From: Phoronis ovalis
Taxonomy: Eukaryota; Phoronida; Phoronidae
Assembly (NCBI GenBank): GCA_028565635.1
Contig: JAOXYB010021115.1
Span: forward strand, 1 to 17,343
Length of the DNA: 17,343 bases
Direction of reading: 5' to 3'
The position numbers and the translations under genes were made by a program. Under the pieces are notes generated by a model that had not been told where the DNA came from, did not search any database, and saw only the letters and a list, made by a program, of their open reading frames with translations. The stretch's first letter is position 1. Every line of letters begins with the position of its first letter. Shown here one piece after another: positions 1-17,325 of the stretch.

Positions 1-279
1 TCTTTTGAGTGAAAAAAATGTAATGCGGATTTTTCACGAATTTTTATTTAAACAGTGACGAGGGTCCTGCTTAGCCTGAAAGTTCAACATTGTCCAGTGG
101 CGGAATAATCTACAATTCTTAAAATTCATAAATAGCTTATGGAGCATTTTGGCTGTAATTAGTGCTCTGAAGTATGCACATATTCTGCTGTCTCTTCAAA
201 GCACCGAAATAAATAGGGAACCCAACCTAGCGAACAAGCTCATTCTCCTAATATATTCATGTTAACCATATTTTTTCAG

Positions 280-819
280 AGAACGAATGAAGGAGTCGGT
301 TGCATATTTGTCATCACGACGGGGAATCTCTGTTTCAGACAAATCACAACATTACAGTAATAACGATATTAGTGTAAATGGCCCCGATTCTTTGCAACAT
401 GATGCAAATGACATTGAGGAAGTACTTGTTGCAGAACTGGAAGCATATATCGATAATGTTAGTTTGCCTGAAGAAAATTGCATTGTGAAGAAAAGCTACA
501 AAGTAAATACTGACAATTTGCCTACTGATGATGAACAGCCAGCAGCAAGTATTTGGGAAAGTGCTGATATTATTACCGCTGAGCCACATCCAAGTGCATT
601 TGATGAAGACTGGCAAGAAACATGTGGAGAAACTGATGCCGTTGAACAAGATTCAAATTCTGTGAACACTAAAGCAACAGAACTGATAGAAGATCAGTCT
701 CGTGGCGATATGAATATTGCTGTAAAATGTAACAATATAGCAGGTGAAGCTGCGTCAGATTGGCTAGATGATGAACCACCACCGCTGGTTGATTTGCCGG
801 AAAACGAGGAAGAACAAGA
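280..819 (+). CDS. Exon A of the FGRG protein (acidic region)
   Basis: A TTTTTTCAG acceptor precedes base 280 and a GTGAGT donor follows base 819. The frame is open from 281 (E-R-M-K-E-S...), so the ATG at 287 is probably internal rather than the start. The exon encodes a strongly acidic, disordered-looking segment with a Pro-rich WLDDEPPPLVDLPE patch at its end. It ends in phase 2, which matches exon B. Confidence 0.82.
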
Positions 820-3800
820 GTGAGTTTGTAATAACTCCTGCTTTTGTAAACAATTTGTCTAGAAAATGCAAAACAGCATATAGTGCAAAGTTGTATATTT
901 CACATATGCGTCACACACAGGAATATGCTGCATGCTTTTAACATGCTGTGAAACTTGCAGGTATAGTTACAAGCACACTCTTGCTATTATATTTTCAGAC
1001 TTCTTGCTGAGGCTTCTAATGGTGCACGTTTCAAAAGCCCAGATTCATTTCCTGCACGATATAAAGATGATCAGGATGTTGATCTACAAGCTGCTTTGAT
1101 TAGCTCTCTATGTCTTCAAGACAATGCTTTGCAAGAAAAGCGACCACTTTCTGCAGAAGGTACACTTCTTTTGTATAGATATTTTGTATCTTGTCTTGCT
1201 TTGCATTGCCAGATAAATCTGTTATCGCTTTAAGATTGAGATGCAATAGTCAATTCCCACAAGGATAAATGCAAATGTTATTACATAATTAAGCCCCTGG
1301 CCTAGAACATTCCAGGTATATGAACACATGCACTAATCCTATCATTGTTACCCAGTGGGTAAGAATAAGCAAAGAGGTAACTAAGGTCTATGTAATGAAG
1401 TATTAGGCTGACTTTTTTTTATCTACGGTTTTGTGAAAGCTGGTATGGCCCCTGTAGCCACCTTATATATTGTAATATACTCATTGCTCTTCACTTCTGC
1501 ATTTTAGGCACCAGTAGTGGTAACACAAATTGGACTTGTTCAGGTGCAGCTGAAGATTGGGATGCAGAAGTTAACCAGGCTTCATTTGTTCAGGGAGCTC
1601 AATGTTCGTATTTTGTGTTTGTACAGGGTATCTCTAGTAAAAGGTGCACACGTTAAATGTGCATATTGCTGTCAATGAATCAAAATGACAGACAACGAAA
1701 CAGCTTTCTTGACATACATTTGGGATTGTGTGAAATAGATCTTGCTATTTTAAGGAAAATGTGCTTAAAATTTTAATTAAAAAAAATATTAAGTCAAAAA
1801 CTTAGTAAATGATCTTTGTATACAAGTCCTCGTTGGTGGTAAAGACAACTGTATGATTTGCAGGTTTAAAAATTATTGCCAATATTTCTTGTACTTGAGT
1901 TGCTACTGTTAAGGTGGACTGTAGGTTTAAACTCATTTTTTCTTTTTCAGTTCAGCAAGAAACTGTAAACACCAATGCTGCCTCTTCCACAGAAGAGCAC
2001 ATTTCCAGCCGAGATATCAAAGAAGATATAAACCTGAATCAGTCTGTAGACTTTGGTGGAGCCAAACCTAAGCAGAAGCTGAGTTCTAGGTATTCCGCTT
2101 ATTTGGAGTCACCAACAAAAAAACCTCTACACTCAACAAGGGATAATTTAGATGTATTTGATAATCCTGTGTCTTGTGTATCACACATGGTGAAGGAATC
2201 TATATTGCATCAGTTGGAGGAAAAAGTTTTCCCTGTGGCAGAAGCTCCAACTCTTGCTAGTTCTAGGGCAACTAATGCTTCAGACTCGCACGTTATTCCT
2301 GATAAGAGTACAGATGTGGAAACCCAGTGTTTCAAGAACAAAGTCGGTTATATCCAAGGAGATGAATACGTTGCATCAGGAAAAATTCAAGAAGATAGCA
2401 AGGATTCAACTGAAGAAGTGTTGAATAAACTGTTAAATGAAGGAACAACTTTGTCACAGGAAAACTTTACGTCTCTTTTGCAAGGTTTACAATCACAAAT
2501 GCCATATATAGATCCTGCCCAATTGCCATATATGGATCCTTCCATGATGACGACATACTACCAACAGATGTATGCTGCTGCTGCAGCCAATCCTATGATG
2601 GCAGCAAGCATGTACCCAATGTCTTTCATGCCACTGTCTATGTACGGTATGTATCCCATGAAACAAATATGTGGTATGCCTCCAGTTGGAGTACCTGCAC
2701 ACCTCTCATATACTGGTGTTAATCAACAAAGAACTCTTGACAATTTAGAAACAGGTAATGAAGACATTGAAAGGGAATTGATGTTGGCTATGGATATAAG
2801 TGAACATGCTTCCTCTGTTAACAATAATAGATCTTGTTCACCGTCACTATTACCCGGCAATTCTCCTGCATTTGTACTTGATGGTCATCATCCAGACGGA
2901 AATACAGTTGCTTCCAAGAACATGGATGTACCACCTGGTTTCTCTCAAAGAAGTAACAGTAACAAGAAAGGTCCTTGTAAAGACAATGCAGCCCTAACAA
3001 GACTCGCTACGGTTTCTCCCCAAATAATGTCTGTGAAAAGAGACACTGGTAAACACAGTTCTGCTAATCAACAAAGCAATTTGGGCTTTACAGGTGTGTT
3101 TGAGAATGGAATGGAATCGGCAGATAATAAACATGAAGCAACTGAAACACTACGGGGATTTGGCCGAGGTAGAAAGATGGTGCAAGACACAAACAAACCT
3201 GCTGTAGGAGACGATCCTGAATCCAAAAATGTTCATAAGATGCCGCCTGGTAAATATCTTTGTGGCTTAGGTAGGGGAATGAAGTGTAGAAGCAACTTGG
3301 AAAAACCTAGACAGCCTAGAAAAGCCACAATGGGAAATTTGTCCTCAGCAGTAGCTGCAGAACAAGTCACCTTTGAAAACAAGTTTTCAGGCAAAAGTAA
3401 AGAAAAGGGCGTTGACAAAATATTACCTGTCAAAAAGTTTGGTCGTGGCTTTTCGTATTCACCCCCATTCCAGAATGATGTGAATCATTTTGAAAGGGTT
3501 GGTGATGGAGGTAATAATGTTGTTGATGAGACTGCTTCAACTGAGAACAAACAGGTAATTTATATTATTTATTTTCCTATATCTACTTTTGTGTAGCAAT
3601 CAATTAATACATACTTTTATGTATCAATGATGTTCAGTTGATGACATGGTGTTTCACAGGTTCAGTGCACTTTTTTCCTAGATCTTTTTCAATATGGCGA
3701 AGTGGCAACCCCATGTCTTTAAAACTGTGATAGATAGAGACACGTACTGCATACTGCAACTCCAGCCATCTAGGTTTGTTGATCAAAAAATTACGGTTTT

Positions 3801-4165
3801 GATTATTTTTATTTCTGGTGGGATTAGTAGTTGAAGCATTAAAGGACATTTATTTGCAATCTAGCTTTCATATATTGAGATGACCCCTTAAAATATGTGC
3901 CCAAATGCAGGTTAATTTTGATTTTAGCTGATGTTAGTTTTAAAATGTTGCCCAGTCAGATATGTGGTCCATGCTTGGGCATATTGTAATGAAAAGATGC
4001 TGCCCTGATATTTTTATATGAGACACTCAATTGTATTATCCTTAAAGTTGCTCTTACACCAATAAGTTAATGTACTTTTACATAATTTCATTTATAAGGT
4101 GAACATTTAATCTAAGCAATCTCTTGCTTTTTCAGCACTGGTCAAGAGGAATGTTTGAGCCTTAA
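280..4165 (+). CDS. Unidentified low-complexity protein with FGRG motifs (3' part of gene, five exons)
   Basis: Exons 280-819, 999-1159, 1508-1603, 1951-3554 and 4136-4165 join in phase (phases 2, 1, 1, 0) to about 809 residues ending at TAA 4163-4165. The first exon opens after a T-rich acceptor and the frame continues upstream of its first Met, so the N-terminus lies left of the window. Residues 1-265 are acidic (a DDEPPPLV stretch, EEEQE, an EDWDAE motif). Residues ~449-502 are rich in Met, Tyr, Pro and Ala. (F/L)GRG motifs sit near residues 669, 705 and 762, and the last exon adds HWSRGMFEP. I see no signal peptide, membrane segment or catalytic domain. GRG/RG motifs are known arginine-methylation and Tudor-binding sites in RNA-granule proteins, so an RNP role is possible but is inference. 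Introns 820-998, 1160-1507, 1604-1950 and 3555-4135 hold nothing I recognise. The exon structure is well supported; the identity is unknown. Confidence 0.82.
999..1159 (+). CDS. Exon B of the FGRG protein
   Basis: The acceptor is TATTTTCAG before 999 and the donor is GTACAC after 1159. It encodes 53 full codons beginning LLAEASNGARFKSP and containing DVDLQAALISSL, a possible short helix. It enters in phase 2 and leaves in phase 1, which matches both neighbours. It is too short to appear as a stand-alone ORF but is supported by splice signals and phase. Confidence 0.78.
1508..1603 (+). CDS. Exon C of the FGRG protein (weak donor)
   Basis: The acceptor GCATTTTAG precedes 1508. The reading frame carries two Trp residues in NWTC and EDWDAE contexts, which suggests real coding. 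The phase needed for exon D is met only if the exon ends at 1603 with donor GTTCGT, a poor match to consensus. An alternative pairing uses donor GTTCAG after 1587 with the second AG of exon D's acceptor (exon start 1956). The exon is likely real but its 3' boundary is uncertain. Confidence 0.65.
1951..3554 (+). CDS. Exon D of the FGRG protein (large main exon)
   Basis: A long exon of 1604 bases follows a CTTTTTCAG acceptor and ends in CAG|GTAATT. The open frame runs from about 1914 to 3596 without a stop. It encodes the Ser/Asn-rich middle of the protein, the Met/Tyr/Pro/Ala-rich block (2499-2660) and three (F/L)GRG motifs (around 3159, 3266 and 3438). In-frame codons upstream of 1951 (including an ATG at 1914) are intron, as the splice acceptor and phase show. 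Confidence 0.85.
4136..4165 (+). CDS. Terminal coding exon E of the FGRG protein
   Basis: After the acceptor GCTTTTTCAG, the codons read HWSRGMFEP followed by TAA. The exon enters in phase 0, matching exon D. If exon D were instead read through its donor, a stop would follow within about 14 codons. The HWSRG ending adds a fourth RG motif. Confidence 0.75.
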   Translation, partial: HWSRGMFEP

Positions 4166-4525
4166 GACATTCATTGTGACCCCCAAGGAGGGATTCAAGG
4201 AAAATAGAAAGATTATGCCGAAACAGACATGAATGTCGAAATGCTGTAATATTCAAATTATATTAATTCACAAGATGTGAATTTAAAACTTTACAATGGA
4301 TATTTGATATATAGACAGTTTTCATACAGTTTTATTTGGAATATTAGAAGCAGACTGGATATTAAAAATGACCACAATATAAAAAATGTTAAATGGTGTG
4401 ATATGTCATGATGGTCATATAATGATTGCATACATTGCCACAAAGTAATATTTAGTATAGGAAGAAAAATCCTGTTTTAAATTGATTTGTTTTTTTGAGC
4501 AAATAAATGATTACATATTGCAAAT
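4166..4525 (+). promoter_or_regulatory. 3' UTR and poly(A) signal of the FGRG gene
   Basis: This AT-rich non-coding stretch follows the stop codon. A canonical AATAAA at 4502-4507 is followed by a T/GT-rich tract, so cleavage is expected near 4520-4530. The end point is an estimate. Confidence 0.6.
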
Positions 4526-5344
4526 ATGTTTACTCATCCTATTTTTATGCAAAGCTTTATAGAAGTAGATGAGAACAAAACAAAAGATCTTTCCCCGGGG
4601 GGGATCTTTGCACTCAACTTTTGGATAAGAAGACAGTGAAAAGTTTGAGAAATAAGTTTTTTTCTGCAATGAAATCTCAGTTTACTTGCTTCAGGCATGT
4701 AAGCTGTCAGAATATTTTGTGATTTCTGCAAAAGATGTTAATCTGTTTAGGTTGGTTGCTTCCTGTTAATTAATAATCCATTTAAAGAATAGCAGCTCGT
4801 CCCAACAGATTTGTCAAATCTATTATCCACAGCTGGATAGCTTCATAACACTTGTAGATCAAGTAATCGATTGTTATCAATTAAGAATAATGTTATGTTA
4901 TATAAAAGCCCCATTTCTTGAATAACTGCAGAGAGTAACTCTTGTATTACTAGATGAATACACTACTCAAAATTGAAATTTTATCAACACTTTAAATAAT
5001 TAGTTTTTACTTTCCAGAGGCAGGTATAGGTATATTACTTTAATATAAAAAAGGCAAACTTTCCTATTTTTTTTTGCACATTCTTATTGCATATATCTGC
5101 TTTTATGCCATCAGGGACATGGCAACCAAAATCTATAAATGCATTGTTTATACGTAGGAGTTCTTGTATAGCAGCGAGCAATATATAGTATGCTGATGCA
5201 TGGATGTGCTCTTGAATATGTTAAACACTTTGGCTTATTAAAAACTACATTAATTCAACTTTTATACTGATGAGTGCCAATATGCCAATAACAGAATGTG
5301 GAATTATTTAATGGATTGTTAAAATCCTTAATTTAAATGTAAAT
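4526..5344. other. Intergenic region with a TATA-like site
   Basis: No coding region is recognisable. A TATAAAAG box lies at 4901-4908 on the plus strand, which would place a start site near 4931 and leave a ~410-base leader for the ORF at 5345. An imperfect palindrome centred on a C4G7 run (4581-4610, AAGATC/GATCTT arms) lies upstream. Neither site has functional support beyond its sequence. Confidence 0.3.
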
Positions 5345-5677
5345 ATGGGTAATTTTTGGTCTACATGCTTTAAACCACATGGAAGTCATTTATCAACCGG
5401 TGCCATACAGAAACAAAGGAAAAAACAAGTGGAGATTTCTAAAAATAATGGAATAGTAAAGCAACAACAGGAGGAACAATCAAAACTCCGTGCTGCCGAG
5501 GCAGGCAGAAGATGGGAAGAAAAAACTAAAAAAGCTAGGAAAAGCAGCTGTCGTTGTGATGGAAATGAAAATGGTAATGATGGACAAAACAATGGTAAGC
5601 GGAAATCCCGCAAAAAACGTTACCGGAATCCACAAGATGGTACTACTGGAGAGGACGACATGGGAGTTCATTTATGA
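5345..5677 (+). CDS. Small basic protein with N-terminal dual-acylation motif, possibly SVIP-like
   Basis: A continuous 110-codon ORF starts MGNFWSTCFKP. Gly2 with Ser6 fits the N-myristoylation consensus (MGxxxS), and Cys8 is placed for palmitoylation, which predicts anchoring to a cytosolic membrane face. Residues ~22-68 are hydrophilic and probably helical (KQRKKQ, KQQQEEQSKLRAAEAGRRW, EEKTKKARK). The rest is Asn/Gly-rich with a basic GKRKSRKKR cluster. Small size, an acylated MG...CF start and a KL-Ala-rich-RR helix resemble SVIP, the small p97/VCP-interacting protein of the ER membrane. The RX5AAX2R binding motif is only approximate here (KLRAAEAGRR), so this is a tentative idea. The gene lies between the FGRG gene and the convergent FECH gene. 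A TATA-like box is at 4901. AATAAA at 6573-6578 and 6982-6987 are possible poly(A) signals. It could be non-coding, but the N-terminal motif argues against chance. Confidence 0.5.
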   Translation: MGNFWSTCFKPHGSHLSTGAIQKQRKKQVEISKNNGIVKQQQEEQSKLRAAEAGRRWEEKTKKARKSSCRCDGNENGNDGQNNGKRKSRKKRYRNPQDGTTGEDDMGVHL

Positions 5678-7700
5678 TTCATTTGTACCTTTGCTAAAGT
5701 AGAAATTATTCATATTCAAGTAACCTACAACTGAACACGATAGGTATACTTGAAATATTTTGTCATATTAACGGTATGTTCTGGGTAGGCTATATACATG
5801 TAGGTGATATCACAGGGATAACATTTTGATCATTAGAACCTACAGGAAAGAATATGTTAGCTTGCTTTAATTGTATGATGGTTTTATTCATTTTGAAGCA
5901 AAAAACTTTGTTATTTCTGTTTACAGGCATGATGATCAATGATAACATTAGTATAAGTATGTATGCTTAAACAATAATCTGCTGTGCGCAAACTAGTGTG
6001 TGCCAGTCAAGTTTCTCGCACAATTGTGAGAAAATGCATTCCTAAACTGCTTCAGGTCCGTAAGCAAACATAAAGTATGTTACAGTTTTCTCAATGGTGG
6101 AAATATTCTTAGATCTAAAAAAGTCTTGGTTGCTGATGTACTTATGATTGATATCGAATATTTTTTACATATCCGTGTTTTCACAAAAATGATAATATCC
6201 TGGTGCTTATTACTTAGTAGGCCAGCTCAACAGGAGATCAAGTCTATACGGTATACGAAGCTCAACCAAAACCTACATGTATAGCCAACCAAGATTGCAT
6301 GCCATATTTCAATTATGACATAGACAAAAACTCTATTTTGAGCCTTATATTTAATTATTTTTCTTAATATGGTGTATTAGCCGACTTAAATAGATTATTT
6401 GTGGTGTAGTGTTTCATGTGTTATGACAGAATTCGAGTGCTGCATTGTGCGAGATCTACAGGCCAGAAGCTGTTAATTAATACTTTCATGGAATTTCTGT
6501 GTCTTTAATGTTCTTTGTGGAAAACGGACGGTGTTTGATGATGCGACAGATTTGAACGGGTACACTTCATGAAATAAATATAGAAACAAGTATTACTTGT
6601 GAACAAATAGCACTGTAGCAGGAAAAAGTATGCCCGGATAGATGGGTGTTCTTTGTGTATTCTGACTATTTTTATACTACTAACACATTATCTGCACTGG
6701 TTGCTGGTCAAATAACTGCTTTAAATATTTGTATAATTTTGCACGCAATGTCTCACAGTTACAGTATTGCTAGACTCAGTAACTATGATCTTTAATTGAA
6801 TTGCTCTTTAGCGGCTGCATTAAAGTTTCTTCTGATTAACTTAAAGAGCCCATGAGATTTGAAGGTTTTGTAGTTACATGATAAATGTATCGTGCATTTA
6901 GTGATGCATTAACACCTACACAGTTATTGTTTAAGTTGATTTGTTAACCCAATTTTTAACATTAACATAAAACTAAGTTTTAATAAAACTATTCTGTAAA
7001 ATCAAACAAGATAATCTTGATTAACATGTTGCTGTTTCCCAGAATTAATAGAACTTGGTGTACATAGTAAGTAGAATTTCAAACACAGCAGTTTAATTAT
7101 TTAACAATTACAAGATGCTTCGAAGCTAATACAGCACCCACCATTTTGCTGTGTTTACAGTCAAACATTTATGTCTTGCTATTGGAAAAGAAGGAATGTT
7201 AATCAGCAAGACTATACAACATTAAAAGTTTCATTCAGCATACCAAACCAATACGTTTAATTTCCCTCAGCAATAAATTGTGGTGTAGAAAAGTAGATTC
7301 TGTGCGCACAAAAACATAACTTGAGCAAATAAATGCATATTTAATTACAAAATTGGTTTCAATATGTCGGGGAAATTTGTTAAAAATTTAAGAATCATCA
7401 CTGTATATGTCGGATGAGTGCATGCTATTTAACCTAATCCAGTCTCATCTACAATACCAAAAAAATTAATCATGCCCAATTCTATATACCATCCAAGAAA
7501 ATTATTACAAAAACATCTAATTTTTTGTTTGACATACTCATATGCTGTTACAGTGTAAGAAACACTGACAATTTTGTTGTTAGCACAAGATGTAATCTAC
7601 AAAAAAAGATCACCAGTCTATGCTGCATATAACTCAAAAGTCACTGTCACATTTTATGTGATTTTACAATGATAATAGTAACATGATCATAAAATCACTG
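5678..7700. other. AT-rich intergenic region between convergent genes
   Basis: I see no ORF with protein-like composition on either strand. Plus-strand AATAAA hexamers at 6573-6578 and 6982-6987 could end the transcript from 5345. A small imperfect palindrome lies at 6012-6033 (TTTCTC...GAGAAA around CAATTG). No repeat family is recognisable. Confidence 0.5.
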
Positions 7701-7722
7701 AGAGTTGTGTGATTGTGTCATA

Positions 7723-7728
7723 TTTATT
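7723..7728 (-). promoter_or_regulatory. Poly(A) signal of FECH
   Basis: On the minus strand this reads AATAAA, about 200 bases past the FECH stop codon (7930-7932). It is the first good hexamer in that 3' UTR, giving a UTR of roughly 220-230 bases. Cleavage would be expected near 7700. Confidence 0.5.
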
Positions 7729-7929
7729 CCTCTTCATGCACCTCAGCTAGATTACAACTGCTCCCAAACTTCATGGAAGAAATAGCACCAAGCTTGTTAC
7801 AGGACACCATATCCTTAGCATAGGACTGCCTTTAGACTAGCTTGAGTTTTTAATATACCACCAATCTGAATTACTGCTTATGTTTTAATGTCAGCACAAG
7901 TTAATTTACAGCAGTCATAAATTATTATT

Positions 7930-15146
<7,217 letters not shown>

Positions 15147-15352
15147 CTGCAAAAATTAAGACATCTGTCAGTCAGAGAAATGGAAGCAGATGAAACAAAT
15201 TCTAGTCACCTGCTTGTTTAAAATTTTAACTACGGTAATAAATGGGCAAATTGGCATTTTTAAAGTTGTAGAATATTATATGTAACCTCAAATTACAGTT
15301 TAATGATTATATTTTTGTCAATCTACTTTTATCAAACATTACTTGAATTTAC

Positions 15353-15386
15353 CTGAAATTTCCAAATATATTTTTGCTACAAGCAT
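15353..15386 (-). CDS. FECH: Candidate FECH first coding exon (start codon)
   Basis: The first exon must end in phase 1 on a base other than T, because exon 2 opens with GA|TGT. On the minus strand an ATG at 15386 opens MLVAKIYLEIS and reaches TCAG|GTAAAT in exactly phase 1, leaving a 206-base intron. With it the protein would be 418 residues, close to human. The Glu residue and AT-rich setting are not typical of a presequence or promoter, and another exon beyond the window could serve instead. Confidence 0.3.
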
Positions 15387-15728
15387 TAAAAACTTGTTAA
15401 TTAATAATGTATAAATATTATTAAGATATAGTAAAACCAATATTTATGTTTGCTGTAAAAAACAAACAATGGAATTAAGTCTTGATTTAATATATTCTAA
15501 ATCATCCTGCTGTGTACAAATTCCTCATGTAAACTGTTAAATAATTCTCAATCATACATCAATATTTCAAAGGTAAAACATGGCCTTTTAGCTGTACTGA
15601 GATTTTAATACTTCTTATGAAATGCAAAAGTTACTTAACCTATTCAATACCAGAGCTTTTGTTACACAAGTTATTTAAGTCCATTCAATCTTGCAAAACT
15701 ATGATGATTTCAAGCTCTAGACTAAAAC

Positions 15729-16094
15729 TCCTCTCCGGGGGAGTCACACTTCCGGCTAATAAGGGAGGTGCGCAAGATCTGAGTTTTTACCAAATTACTA
15801 GATGATCTAGTTTTTTGATCAAATTAACGGAGAAGATATGTTTTTTTAGCAAATTGAATAGCAGAGTGAATCCCGTTTTTTTACTTCAATTTCGTTAGCT
15901 AGCAAACAGCTTTCTATTTTTAGCAAACAGGTTTTAATTACCAACCACACAAATTAACACTTAGTTTTTTAGCAAGCAAAGTTAAACTAATCAGTTTTTT
16001 TCCAGGAAAAATAGTTGACAGGATCCATTTTTTACTGCGACCCGCACACCCCCACCTAAAATCTTGTAAAGTACCCCCCGGATCCGGGTCCATG
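15729..16094. repeat. Repeat with GC-rich ends and iterated T6-7 AGCAAA motifs
   Basis: The core has about eight spaced copies of a T-run motif, several reading TTTTTTAGCAA(A/G) (near 15811, 15841, 15874, 15917, 15964, 15993, 16027), at 25-50 base spacing. A perfect 7-base palindrome ACTAGAT-G-ATCTAGT lies at 15797-15811. The edges are G+C-rich (CTCCGGGGGAG at 15732; CCCCCCGGATCCGGGTCC near 16074-16091). There is no clear terminal inverted repeat and no coding potential. I infer a dispersed repeat of unknown type. Confidence 0.45.
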
Positions 16095-17276
16095 TCGATA
16101 GTCCAAAGGTTCATTGGTCCGAAAAATTTATTACAATTCTATTGCTTCTATTGTTTATTGCTTCTTTTTCTTCCTTTTTATATAAATAATTAACGCATAA
16201 GGAGTCATGTATGTGTTATAATGTTTCTGTCTCCTTTTGAGGTCCTGTACGGGTATCCTGAATATTGCTTACATTCTTCTTTTAGCAATATAATAATAGC
16301 AAGACCACAAACAGAATAGTTGATATTAAATGATAATGTACCAGAAAGTTCTAATAGCGCATAGTGATTGTAATCTTTTTGATTTATTTTCATCTGTTAC
16401 GTGTACGTCCAAGTTCTTTTTCACGCAACACAAATGAGTATTCAGGTTTGTAACTCGTTTTGTTTGATAACATTGTTTTCTTCTTTTGGAATGAGTATTA
16501 ATGATACTAAAAAATTATTTTCTGTTGTTTTATCCCGGGGGAGAGACAGGTAATATGAAAGTGGGTACGCATGTTCCAACAAATTTCGCGATAAAGGATT
16601 TTTTCGTGCTGCTGGCGCGTAACACTCTTACTATCTGTTTTTGTCTAAAATCACGAAAAGAGATGTTTTTTTGTAGGTTTAACACTTTGTTAGGGTCATC
16701 GTTTCGCTCGCAATCTGCCATCATGTCAGTGCTTGACAGCGGGATGAAAGCATCTTGTGTGTGTGTACATCTATGCCGCTACATCAAAAGTGGGAAGCGA
16801 CATCGGTAAAACACTAACACTGGTAAAAAAACGGACAAAAAATTATTCCTATCTTTATTTATAGCATACCGGTCATACCGACTATTTATATTCAACGATT
16901 GGGTGAAAATCTGCTATACAAGACGTGCGAGAGTGAGTTCCCTATACGATAAAAAAAAAAATAACAAAATTTAATTTCGTTACAATATGTAAATATACAT
17001 GTGTACTAATAATACTAACTTTTAACTTTATATCCAGACAATTTTAGATGACACAAAACGAAATTGCGGCTCTGAATTTAAGCAAAATACAGGAGCTGTA
17101 GAAACGCGGTATTTCCCTTTCATCCCAACCTTGCATTTGTCTTATGCCAGAATATTAAATCCTTGTCCGGTTATTTGTCCTATGTTTATCGTGGTTTGCA
17201 ATCCAGGGCTTTCAACAAGGGTTTAAAAAGACCACCGCTTAGTACAGCGCGATCTAGCGGATTATGTTTACGGAGT

Positions 17277-17325
17277 GGCTAAACGTCCGGTTACCGGACG
17301 GCGTATCTTGGGGCTAAACGTCCGG
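17277..17325. repeat. GGCTAAACGTCCGG direct repeat with CCGG palindrome
   Basis: The 14-base GGCTAAACGTCCGG occurs at 17277-17290 and 17312-17325, a 35-base period. Between them CGTCCGG-TTA-CCGGACG forms a perfect palindrome (17284-17300). This G+C-rich block touches the window edge, so it may be the start of a longer array or element. Confidence 0.5.

Noticed and set aside
344-649. 101-codon ORF on the minus strand
   Set aside because: It is the antisense shadow of exon A, whose plus-strand frame fits splicing and composition. The minus frame has no recognisable domain.
3634-3849. 71-codon minus-strand ORF in the last intron of the FGRG gene
   Set aside because: It reads somewhat protein-like (SIYHSFKDMGLPLRHIE) but has no recognisable domain, flanking repeat structure or splice support. 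It could be old transposon debris, but that cannot be supported.
16530-16724. 64-codon minus-strand ORF (MMADCERNDD...) considered as the FECH first exon
   Set aside because: Its basic stretch looks a little like a presequence, but no donor in the required phase follows, and the frame simply runs to a stop.
16738-16768. Minus-strand ATG reading MLSSRCQALT, considered as a FECH start
   Set aside because: The only GT in phase 1 leaves a T, which would create a TGA stop when joined to exon 2.
17028-17225. Open plus-strand stretch after a TATATCCAG acceptor-like site
   Set aside because: It is about 65 codons without a domain, with a stop shortly upstream and no paired donor or exon. Chance is likely.
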